6,225 bases of DNA from an uncultured Alphaproteobacteria bacterium (lineage in GTDB: Bacteria > Pseudomonadota > Alphaproteobacteria > Rhizobiales > Hyphomicrobiaceae), in contig CALFEM010000337.1 in the NCBI GenBank assembly GCA_937950105.1, forward strand, positions 1-6,225, given 5' to 3'. Positions within the stretch are counted from its first letter, which is position 1. Every line of letters begins with the position of its first letter. The translations under genes were made by a program, and so were the position numbers. The notes under the pieces are model-generated. The model had not been told where the DNA came from, searched no databases, and saw only the letters and a program-made list of their open reading frames with translations. Positions 1-5,035 of the stretch are shown piece after piece.

Positions 1-171
1 TCATCACCACACTCGAGGCCGCTATCGGACGCAAGGCGGAGCGCATCTTGAAGCCGACATCGTGCGCCAGGTCGTCGACGTCGGCGAAGGTGGCCGGTAC
101 GTCGCCCGGCTGCATCGGCTTCAGGATGCGCTCCGCCCTGCGTCCGATAGCGGCCTCGAGTGTGGTGATGA
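1..171. repeat. Terminal inverted repeat (fold-back), probably an artefact
   Basis: Bases 1-57 are the reverse complement of 115-171 with only two mismatches (positions 34 and 48), separated by a 57-base spacer. The right arm is the natural epimerase coding sequence (FITTLEAAIG... on the minus strand). The left arm sits exactly where the epimerase C-terminus should continue. Around the junction, the gene sequence and the opposite strand share TCGGCTTCA, a 9-base microhomology that could have primed a strand switch. The base mismatched at 48 fits the epimerase's own continuation (GFK), so the crossover probably lies just after it. A chimeric read or template-switch product at a contig end explains this best. 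A real inverted duplication is possible but less likely. Confidence 0.9.
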
Positions 172-1003
172 ACGTGTCCAGTTCGACCGGCTGGTTGTTG
201 CCGACGTTGTAGATCCGGTAGGGCGCCCAGCTGCGGCCCGGATCGGGAGCCGAGCGGTCGAAGTTTGCGTTCGCCTTCGGCGGCCGCGCGGCCACGCGCA
301 CGACACCCTCGACGATGTCGTCGATGTAGGTGAAATCGCGCAGCATGCGGCCCTCGTTGAAGACTTCGATCGGCCGGCCTTCGAGGATCGCCTTGGTGAA
401 CAGCATCGGCGCCATGTCGGGGCGACCCCACGGGCCGTAGACCGTGAAGAAGCGCAAGCCCGTGGTCGGGAGCGCGAACAGATGGCTGTAGGTATGCGCC
501 ATCAGCTCGTTGGCCTTCTTGGTCGCCGCGTAGAGGCTGACCGGATGATCGACGGCATCAGTGACCGCGAACGGCATCCTGGTGTTGGTGCCGTAGACCG
601 AACTGGACGAGGCGTAGACGAGATGGCCGACCGCATGCTGGCGGCAGCCTTCGAGCACGTTGCCGAAGGCGACCAGGTTGGAGTCGATGTAGGCGGCCGG
701 GTTGACCAGCGAATAACGCACGCCCGCCTGCGCGGCGAGATGGATGACGACAGCCGGGCGCAGCGTTTCGAACAGTCGTGCGGTCGCCTCGCGGTCGGCG
801 AGGTCGAGTCGCTCGAACGAAAACCCGGGCGATCTGGTGAGCCGCGCCAGACGCGCGTCCTTGAGGGCCGGATCGTAATAGGTGTTGAGGTTGTCGACGC
901 CGACGACGCGGTTCCCGGCTTCGAGCAGGCGCTCGGTCACGTGCATGCCGATGAACCCGGCGGCGCCGGTCAGCAGGATCGTGGCGTCGGACTTGCTCGT
1001 CAT
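2..1003 (-). CDS. UDP-glucuronate 4-epimerase (NAD-dependent epimerase/dehydratase), C-terminus missing
   Basis: This gene encodes a cytoplasmic extended short-chain dehydrogenase that interconverts UDP-glucuronate and UDP-galacturonate, supplying acidic sugar for surface polysaccharide. The NAD-binding glycine motif TGAAGFIG lies at residues 12-19. A serine-rich strand ASSSSVYG is at 131-138, the catalytic YxxxK pair is Y158/K162 (YAATK), and FTVYGPWGRPDMA at 186-198 is typical of the UDP-glucuronate epimerase branch. The PMQPGDVPATFADVDDL block near 296-312 is the usual C-terminal signature. Genuine sequence reaches about K319 (codon at 47-49). Family members run to roughly 320-340 residues, so only a short tail is lost. 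The in-frame codons below position 47 come from a fold-back repeat and should not be trusted. The chosen ATG is at 1003-1001. An in-frame ATG 12 codons upstream (1039-1037) is possible, and neither start has a strong ribosome site. The function call is firm at family level; the exact sugar specificity is inferred. Confidence 0.93.
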   Translation of the reverse strand, partial: MTSKSDATILLTGAAGFIGMHVTERLLEAGNRVVGVDNLNTYYDPALKDARLARLTRSPGFSFERLDLADREATARLFETLRPAVVIHLAAQAGVRYSLVNPAAYIDSNLVAFGNVLEGCRQHAVGHLVYASSSSVYGTNTRMPFAVTDAVDHPVSLYAATKKANELMAHTYSHLFALPTTGLRFFTVYGPWGRPDMAPMLFTKAILEGRPIEVFNEGRMLRDFTYIDDIVEGVVRVAARPPKANANFDRSAPDPGRSWAPYRIYNVGNNQPVELDTFITTLEAAIGRRAERILKPMQPGDVPATFADVDDLAHDVGFKMRSALRPIAASSVVM

Positions 1004-1164
1004 CGGGCTCGGCACCGGGGCCTTGGGTTTGCAGACCATTACTATGCGCCACGCGCAGGGCAGCGTCGCGACGCAATCTGCGTTCGGTGCGCCACGTCGA
1101 CAGCGAATGCCCGGTTCGCGCGCCGTTGGCAACGTCTCTCTGGTGAAATACCGGGGCGCACCGG

Positions 1165-1183
1165 ATTGCCCGCAATTGGCAAT
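1165..1183. promoter_or_regulatory. Inverted repeat ATTGCC-N7-GGCAAT, possible operator
   Basis: Two perfect 6-base arms (1165-1170 and 1178-1183) flank a 7-base centre. A second nested dyad TTGC-CC-GCAA occupies 1166-1175. Its position between two divergent polysaccharide genes would suit a regulator binding site. No regulator gene is present in the window and no known consensus is matched, so this is only a candidate and could be chance. Confidence 0.2.
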
Positions 1184-1280
1184 GGAAAACCCCGACTCGA
1201 CGCCGTTCACCCAATCATCTAATCAGCAGCGAGACGAGCCGGCGGTGGCACCGCCCGGCACCGGGCACGGCGCCTGGCAT

Positions 1281-1286
1281 GGAGGG
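1281..1286 (+). promoter_or_regulatory. Ribosome binding site GGAGGG deciding the ligase start
   Basis: GGAGGG ends 10 bases before the ATG at 1297. The alternative ATG at 1279-1281 overlaps this motif and has no comparable site in front of it, so 1297 is the better start. Confidence 0.55.
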
Positions 1287-1296
1287 CGTCCAGGGG

Positions 1297-1695
1297 ATGT
1301 TCAACGCGGAGCCGGAAAGTCTGCACCGGCCGCTGGCAACCCGTGTCGGCGGCATACTGCCCGGCACGGTGCTGATGCTTTCTGCCATCGGCCTGGCGAT
1401 CGCCTCCCGCGCGGCGCCGTTCTATCTCGGCGCCCTGCTTCTCAGTGTCCTGGTGGTATCGCCACGCGCGACCTGGCGACGTGGTCTTCAGCATGCGGTG
1501 GCACAGCCGCTGGTCGCGCCGCTCGCGCTGCTGATCGGCTATGCCAGCCTTTCGGCATTCTGGGCGCACGACCCGGCGGGCACACTCGAGAAATCGGGCA
1601 TCGCGCTCGCGGTCGTCGCGGCGACATCGATCCTCGCGGTCGCTTTCGCCTCGCGTGATCGCATCGAGCGGCTGCACATTGCCGAGGGTTTGTGA
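1297..1695 (+). CDS. N-terminal fragment of O-antigen ligase family protein
   Basis: This is the 132-residue part before the in-frame TGA. It contains four hydrophobic stretches, near residues 19-37 (GILPGTVLMLSAIGLAIA), 41-54, 71-88 and 101-118, with the polar loop FWAHDPAGTLEKS between the third and fourth. That loop resembles the 'W..dP..s..k' region seen in many O-antigen ligases before the conserved core. On its own the fragment lacks all known functional residues and would be inactive. A start at 1279 adds six residues but is less well supported by the ribosome site. Confidence 0.7.
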   Translation: MFNAEPESLHRPLATRVGGILPGTVLMLSAIGLAIASRAAPFYLGALLLSVLVVSPRATWRRGLQHAVAQPLVAPLALLIGYASLSAFWAHDPAGTLEKSGIALAVVAATSILAVAFASRDRIERLHIAEGL

Positions 1696-1797
1696 ATCGG
1701 GCTTCTGGTCGCCTGCGCCTACACGGTATTCGAGATCGCGACCGACCAGTTCATCGTCCGAACCGTCGTCAACACGCTCGGCATCGCGCCGGGGACC

Positions 1798-2589
1798 ATG
1801 CGCCCCCCTCAGGCCTATCTGTTCAGGAACGGCCAGCTCATCAAGATCGATATAAGTGCGGTGACGCGCAACATCGCACCGCTGACGCTGTTGCTGTGGC
1901 CGGCCATGATCGGAGTTCGCGGCTATATCGCCGCGCCGGTCGCGCGATTTGTCAACGCGGCGCTACTGACCATGACGGGTGTGGCTGTGATGATCTCGCC
2001 GCACGAAACGTCGAAAGCTGCTTTCGTAGCCGGGCTCTCGATCTGGCTGGCGGCCCGAATGTGGCCGCACGCGGCCGCAAATCTTGTCCGAGCGGGCTGG
2101 GTGGCCGCATGCCTGTTGCCGATCCCGCTGGCGATAGGACTTCATACAGCCGGAATACACACCAAAAACTGGTTGCCTGCCTCGGCACGTCATCGCGTCG
2201 AGATCTGGAACTATTCCGCACGCGACACGCTCGCCGCGCCGATTTTCGGTAACGGCGCCATGACGACCTACGCGACCGTCGCGGAGACGCCGCCGGAACG
2301 GCGCAACCGGCTGACGCCGCCGCACCAGCACAACGTCTACTTGCAGGTGTGGCAGGAACTCGGGCTGGTCGGAGCGCTTCTCCTGCTGCTGGTCGGCTGG
2401 CGCTTACTGGATATCGTCGCCGCCCTCGACACGCGAGCGCGGCCCTACGGATATGCCTTCGTCGCCAGCGCGGCCACCATCGCGTCCTCGAGCTACGGCA
2501 TCTGGCAACTCTGGTTCATGGCGCTCTACGGCATGGCGGCGGTCGCTTTCGTGGTCGGCCTCGGTGCCGGTCGCGACCGGCCGGCCTGA
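1798..2589 (+). CDS. C-terminal part of O-antigen ligase family protein (catalytic loop region)
   Basis: This is the longest open part after the TGA, from an internal ATG (residue 168 of the full frame) to the natural stop. It carries the family hallmarks: SAVTRNIAPLTLLLWP (188-202) with an arginine at the start of a helix, ARHRVEIWNYSARD (297-310) in the large periplasmic loop, and PPHQHNVYLQVWQELGLVG (341-359), the His-rich motif leading into the next helix. Arginine and histidine residues in this loop are needed for glycan transfer in studied WaaL proteins. The ATG has no good ribosome site and lies inside the domain, so it is probably not a true start. The gene ends 42 bases from a convergent gene, and no clear terminator lies between them. 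A 16-base palindrome at 2566-2581 is inside the coding end. Confidence 0.72.
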   Translation: MRPPQAYLFRNGQLIKIDISAVTRNIAPLTLLLWPAMIGVRGYIAAPVARFVNAALLTMTGVAVMISPHETSKAAFVAGLSIWLAARMWPHAAANLVRAGWVAACLLPIPLAIGLHTAGIHTKNWLPASARHRVEIWNYSARDTLAAPIFGNGAMTTYATVAETPPERRNRLTPPHQHNVYLQVWQELGLVGALLLLLVGWRLLDIVAALDTRARPYGYAFVASAATIASSSYGIWQLWFMALYGMAAVAFVVGLGAGRDRPA

Positions 2590-2631
2590 CACGAGGCTGC
2601 CGTGCATCAATCCGTCTAACGATCGGCATCC

Positions 2632-3057
2632 TCACTCGAGCCCGAACAGCTCGGCCGGTGCCTGATGATCTTCGGCCCACGTCGCCCACGCGACATCGGT
2701 CGGACAGAGAACCAGTTCCTCGACGTTCCAGGCGCCCTCGTCCGACTTCTTCAGCAATGCGCCAGTGAGATGGCTGACGTCACCCGAGCAGACGGTTTTC
2801 TCCCACTCTATGGCGGTGCCGCCCGGACCTTGCACGTCCGCCATCACGAACGCCCAAGGTGCCGTCACGGCGATGCGTTTCACGACGAACTCGACGGGCT
2901 GGCCGAGATCCTGCGCGATCGGCGCGCGTATGGCGTCGAGGATCGCCTTGCGCTCGGCGCCCGTGGGCGTGACCGTTTCCGCCAAAGCCCCCAGGGCCGA
3001 AAGTGAGAATGCCGCCGTGGCGAGTGCCGTACGGAGCATAGGGCTTTTGGCGATCAT
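2632..3057 (-). CDS. Uncharacterised small secreted protein
   Basis: The protein has 141 residues with a clear signal peptide: MIAKSPMLR, then a hydrophobic stretch ALATAAFSLSALGALA, with likely cleavage after A26 (ALA|ET). The mature part, about 115 residues, is probably periplasmic. It has a mixed alpha/beta look with QPVEFVVKRIAVTAPWAFVMADVQ (53-76) and a C-terminal NVEELVLCPTDVAWATWAEDHQAPAELF (111-138). From memory, the PTDVAW..W....APA.LF ending recurs in small uncharacterised proteobacterial secreted proteins; I cannot name a domain with certainty. Two cysteines (C90, C118) in the mature part could form a disulfide. The open frame extends 24 codons upstream, but the ATG at 3057 is chosen because the signal peptide starts there and GAGGGAGG lies just before it. 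It stands alone, converging with the ligase gene. Confidence 0.85.
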   Translation of the reverse strand: MIAKSPMLRTALATAAFSLSALGALAETVTPTGAERKAILDAIRAPIAQDLGQPVEFVVKRIAVTAPWAFVMADVQGPGGTAIEWEKTVCSGDVSHLTGALLKKSDEGAWNVEELVLCPTDVAWATWAEDHQAPAELFGLE

Positions 3058-3062
3058 GGGAG

Positions 3063-3070
3063 CCTCCCTC
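3063..3070 (-). promoter_or_regulatory. Ribosome binding site GAGGGAGG
   Basis: On the minus strand GAGGGAGG ends five bases before the ATG at 3057. It supports that start over the upstream in-frame ATG at 3129. Confidence 0.6.
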
Positions 3071-3118
3071 GGTTTGACCTGACCTCCCGGCGGACACGCT
3101 GGCGCATCCGGCCCGTGA

Positions 3119-3124
3119 ATCATA
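3119..3124 (-). promoter_or_regulatory. Possible -10 element TATGAT of the secreted-protein gene
   Basis: TATGAT on the minus strand matches five of six consensus -10 bases and would give a leader of about 55 bases. No good -35 lies at the usual distance; a TTGACG occurs further upstream but is too far. The rest of 3058-3316 shows no other recognisable element. Confidence 0.22.
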
Positions 3125-3316
3125 GCCACGATGACGCCGGGCCGAGGCTGTTGCCACGACGGGCGTCAACGCTGGCGAGGATGTCGCACCTGTCACGGGA
3201 GGGGACGTAGCGTTGGCCGCGGGGGGATGCGCACCAGCAGGCCGAGACGACAGGCCGTATGAGCTGCAGGGTCAGTGCCTGGCCGCCTCGGGGCTGGCAG
3301 ATAGCCTTGGAAGGAT

Positions 3317-3391
3317 TGGCTCCGCGGGTAGGGCTCGAACCTACGACCGTCCGATTAACAGTCGGATGCTCTACCACTGAGCTACCGCGGA
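3317..3391 (-). tRNA. tRNA-Asn (anticodon GTT), CCA encoded
   Basis: On the minus strand the full cloverleaf can be drawn. Acceptor arms TCCGCGG/CCGCGGA are perfect, the D stem is GCTC/GAGC, the anticodon stem TCCGA/TCGGA carries loop CTGTTAA, the variable loop is short (CGGTC), and the T stem is GTAGG/CCTAC with loop TTCGAGC. The anticodon GTT is at 3357-3359. Discriminator G (3320) is followed by an encoded CCA (3317-3319), for 75 bases in total. It lies about 300 bases downstream of tRNA-Cys on the same strand and seems to have its own promoter. Confidence 0.97.
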
Positions 3392-3691
3392 ACAGGCGTC
3401 CATGTCTGGAGGCGCGTGCCTCATAGCAGAAGCTTCGCCGCCAAGCCAACCCCAATAATGCAAAATGTCGGCATGGTCCACTGCGGGCCGTCCGGCGGAG
3501 CCGGTTGGCGCGGACGCGAGGAGCCGCGCCTCCGCCGTCACGCAGGCTTCGTCGGCCGCGATCATCCTGCCGGCTGGCGGATGCGACAGTCCGTCGACGG
3601 CGCGCGGCGGCCGCCATTGGGATGCAAGCGCGCGCGTGCGACACACCCTGGGCGGGGGCACGTCGAGCCGGTCTGGTCGGGCGAGGGAAGC
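3392..3691. other. Spacer between the two tRNA genes, no gene seen
   Basis: This 300-base GC-rich stretch holds the candidate tRNA-Asn promoter near its left end. Open frames on both strands cross it, but their translations are Arg/Ala/Gly-rich with no recognisable domain, and the minus-strand ones run through both tRNA genes. I see no clear terminator after tRNA-Cys. Confidence 0.5.
3420..3449 (-). promoter_or_regulatory. Candidate promoter of tRNA-Asn
   Basis: On the minus strand TTGGCT (3444-3449) and TATGAG (3420-3425) are separated by 18 bases. Transcription would begin about 20 bases before the tRNA 5' end, a normal distance for a tRNA gene. Each hexamer matches the consensus at about four of six bases. 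Confidence 0.35.
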
Positions 3692-3765
3692 TGGAGGCCA
3701 CGCCCGGAATCGAACCGGGGTATACGGATTTGCAGTCCGCTGCGTCACCACTCCGCCACGTGGCC
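3692..3765 (-). tRNA. tRNA-Cys (anticodon GCA), CCA encoded
   Basis: On the minus strand the acceptor arms GGCCACG/CGTGGCC pair fully. The anticodon stem GCGGA/TCCGT carries loop CTGCAAA, and the T stem CCCGG/CCGGG has loop TTCGATT. The anticodon GCA is at 3731-3733. Discriminator T (3695) is followed by encoded CCA (3692-3694), for 74 bases in total. Confidence 0.97.
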
Positions 3766-3788
3766 TTGCTCGCGGCGCCGTGTGGTGA

Positions 3789-3808
3789 GCCCGGCGCCGA
3801 TGCCGGGC
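3789..3808. repeat. GC hairpin upstream of tRNA-Cys
   Basis: GCCCGGC and GCCGGGC form a perfect 7-base stem around a 6-base loop. It lies between the candidate tRNA-Cys promoter and the tRNA, so it would be part of the 5' leader. There is no T tract on either side, so it is not a typical terminator. Confidence 0.35.
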
Positions 3809-3843
3809 GCGCGATTGCTGCGCCAGCGTCAGAGAGCGCACCG

Positions 3844-3871
3844 CTTATCACACGGTGATCGCGTTCGACAA
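3844..3871 (-). promoter_or_regulatory. Candidate promoter of tRNA-Cys with overlapping dyad
   Basis: On the minus strand TTGTCG (3866-3871) and GATAAG (3844-3849) are 16 bases apart, about 80 bases before the tRNA. Each hexamer matches the consensus at four of six bases. A dyad ATCAC-N3-GTGAT (3847-3859) overlaps the -10 and spacer and could be an operator, or chance. Confidence 0.28.
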
Positions 3872-4226
3872 GCCGGGACCGACTGCGATCTGCGCCAGGG
3901 CAGCGATCACACGCGCACCGGCCTGTGTTTGCGCCCTCCCAATCGGGTCAAGTCGCTGCCCGTCGCCACCGCAGCGTCTTCCCCAAGAGGCGATATGGCC
4001 GGCCCCCTTGCGTTTGGCTATTTTGCCGTGGCAAGGGCGGTGCTCCGGCCTCTCGCCACAACTCGCGGGTGCGCTTCGCGCCACGTGTAGTATTTTGGGA
4101 GCTGCGGAATCGACCGGGCCGCACACCGGCGACGCGTTCGTCGAGCGGGTGCAGCACACGATGAGACGATATGAGCCGCGAGGCATGCCCGTCGCCGGCG
4201 AGACGGCAAGCGGAACTCGAGCCAGC

Positions 4227-4231
4227 AGGGG
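4227..4231 (+). promoter_or_regulatory. Ribosome binding site AGGGG deciding a GTG start
   Basis: AGGGG lies 7 bases before the GTG at 4239. This spacing, together with the family N-terminus (PTIDFEKQRKNMVESQVRP), favours GTG 4239 over upstream in-frame ATG codons. Confidence 0.55.
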
Positions 4232-4238
4232 TGATCAC

Positions 4239-4913
4239 GTGCCGACGATCGACTTCGAGAAGCAGCGCAAGAACATGGTCGAATCGCAGGTGCGTCCGAG
4301 CGACGTCACCGACCGGCGCATCATGCGCGCCATGCTCGAGGTGCCGCGCGAGCTGTTCGTGCCGACCGAGTTGAAGCCGATGGCGCACATGGACGAGAAG
4401 ATCCCGCTGACGAAAGCGACGGCCGGCTCTCCGGCGCGTGGACTGATGGCGCCGCGTGCGTTCGCCAAGCTGCTGCAACTCGCGGAAATCGGCGAGGGCG
4501 CCATCGTCCTCGATGTCGGCTGCGCCACCGGATACTCGACCGCCGTGATCGCCAAGATCGCACAGACGGTCGTGGCGCTGGAGGTCGACCCCGCGCTCGC
4601 GGAAAGTGCGGGCAAGACGCTCGAACAGCTTGGCCACGTCAATGCGGCCGTCGTCACCGGCAGCCTGAACAACGGCTATGCCTCTGAAGGTCCCTATGAC
4701 GCCATCGTGGTGTCCGGCGCCGTCGAGACGGTGCCCGCCGTGCTGCTCGACCAGTTGAAGGATGGCGGGCGTCTGGTCGCCGTGATGGCCGGACTGCCGC
4801 CGCGCGCGACCGTCTGGCGCCGCATCGGCCGCAGCTTCGACCGCCGCGAGGCGTTCGAGGCGGCAGCACCCGCGCTGCCCGGGTTCGAGGTCAGCAAGGA
4901 CTTCGTCTTCTGA
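4239..4913 (+). CDS. Protein-L-isoaspartate O-methyltransferase family protein, divergent
   Basis: This is a 224-residue Rossmann-fold SAM-dependent methyltransferase of the PCMT (PF01135) family. Classical members methylate isoaspartyl residues in aged cytoplasmic proteins. SAM motif I VLDVGCATGYSTA is at 90-102, the acidic residue binding the ribose is E115 (VVALEVD), GPYDAIVVSGA at 151-161 is motif II, and LLDQLKDGGRLVAVM at 169-183 is motif III. The N-terminal DFEKQRKNMVESQVRPSDVTD and VPRELFVP match the alphaproteobacterial branch encoded next to tolC. In place of the GQGQTISQP substrate loop of E. coli Pcm there is SPARGLMAP (64-72), so the conserved serine is apparently a methionine. 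True repair activity is therefore doubtful, although databases usually give it the PIMT name. It starts with GTG and is followed by a TolC-family gene 122 bases downstream, perhaps cotranscribed. Confidence 0.9.
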   Translation: MPTIDFEKQRKNMVESQVRPSDVTDRRIMRAMLEVPRELFVPTELKPMAHMDEKIPLTKATAGSPARGLMAPRAFAKLLQLAEIGEGAIVLDVGCATGYSTAVIAKIAQTVVALEVDPALAESAGKTLEQLGHVNAAVVTGSLNNGYASEGPYDAIVVSGAVETVPAVLLDQLKDGGRLVAVMAGLPPRATVWRRIGRSFDRREAFEAAAPALPGFEVSKDFVF

Positions 4914-5035
4914 GGCGACGCACCGCCTGACGGGCCGACGGGCCGCTCGCTCTTTACATTTCGTTCAGCGAATCAGCCGCCAATCCGAACCTGCGGGGGG
5001 AGCATGTCCGCCCCGCCGGGGGAGCAGGTACGGCA
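4914..5035 (+). other. Spacer between methyltransferase and tolC genes
   Basis: A short hairpin AGGCG/CGCCT (4913-4928) overlaps the stop codon and is followed by a tandem repeat of GACGGGCC (4929-4944) and a TTTACATTT stretch. This would be at best a weak terminator, so read-through into tolC is plausible. Near tolC a 9-base direct repeat GGGGGAGCA occurs at 4996-5004 and 5018-5026, and a GCGGGG/CCCCGC stem (4993-4998/5011-5016) may fold in the leader. Confidence 0.3.
5018..5028 (+). promoter_or_regulatory. Ribosome binding region of tolC, GTG start
   Basis: GGGGGAG (5018-5024) and a following AGG (5026-5028) lie 11 and 7 bases before the GTG at 5036. No in-frame ATG occurs before the signal-peptide core, so this GTG is the best start. 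Confidence 0.5.

Larger units (their letters stand above)
1004..1296. other. Divergent intergenic region between epimerase and ligase genes
   Basis: This stretch of about 290 bases separates two genes that point away from each other, so it should hold both promoters. I find no convincing -35/-10 pair on either strand. Open frames crossing it are high-GC shadows with no recognisable protein. The only structured element is an inverted repeat at 1165-1183, listed separately, and the ribosome binding site of the ligase gene near its right edge. Confidence 0.5.
1297..2589 (+). pseudogene. O-antigen ligase/polymerase family membrane protein interrupted by one TGA
   Basis: Read through a single TGA at 1693-1695 (codon 133), this frame gives a continuous protein of about 430 residues, the normal size for the O-antigen ligase (WaaL/Wzy_C, PF04932) family. 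These inner-membrane enzymes move or polymerise undecaprenyl-linked glycan on the periplasmic side. About 11-12 hydrophobic segments are visible. The segment right after the stop (IGLLVACAYTVFEIA) is a natural transmembrane helix, so the two halves belong together with no frameshift. One base change would repair it; GGA (glycine) to TGA is a good candidate, giving GLGIGLL. TGA ends other genes here (2587-2589, 4911-4913), so general recoding is unlikely. It is either a recent nonsense mutation or a base error in a draft contig. Ligase and polymerase cannot be told apart from sequence alone. Confidence 0.8.
3766..4238. other. Intergenic region between tRNA-Cys and the methyltransferase gene
   Basis: The 470 bases should contain the start signals for tRNA-Cys (minus) and for the methyltransferase gene (plus). 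The methyltransferase frame stays open back to 3855, but the extra 128 residues are compositionally random and precede the normal family N-terminus, so I do not count them as coding. An inverted repeat CCCTTGC (4005-4011)/GCAAGGG (4031-4037) is present; its role is unknown. A TAGTAT at 4088-4093 might be a -10 for the plus-strand pair, but no -35 accompanies it. Confidence 0.45.

Noticed and set aside
62..1222. Long plus-strand open frame opposite the epimerase gene.
   Set aside because: It is a high-GC antisense shadow rich in Arg/Val/Gly/Asp with no domain; the minus strand has clear epimerase motifs.
1693..1695. TGA read as tryptophan or selenocysteine.
   Set aside because: TGA ends neighbouring genes, no SECIS-like hairpin is evident after it, and the protein family has no known selenocysteine.
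2566..2581. 16-base palindrome GCCGGTCGCGACCGGC as a terminator of the ligase gene.
   Set aside because: It lies before the stop codon, has no loop or T tract, and such palindromes are common in GC-rich coding DNA.
3120..3851. Long minus-strand open frame containing GSSVVEHPTVNRTVVGSSPTRG and DAADCKSVYPGSIPGVAS.
   Set aside because: These peptides are translations of the tRNA-Asn and tRNA-Cys genes and are well-known spurious proteins.
3855..4238. 128-residue N-terminal extension of the methyltransferase frame.
   Set aside because: No similarity to the family, random composition, and a ribosome site plus the normal family N-terminus at GTG 4239.
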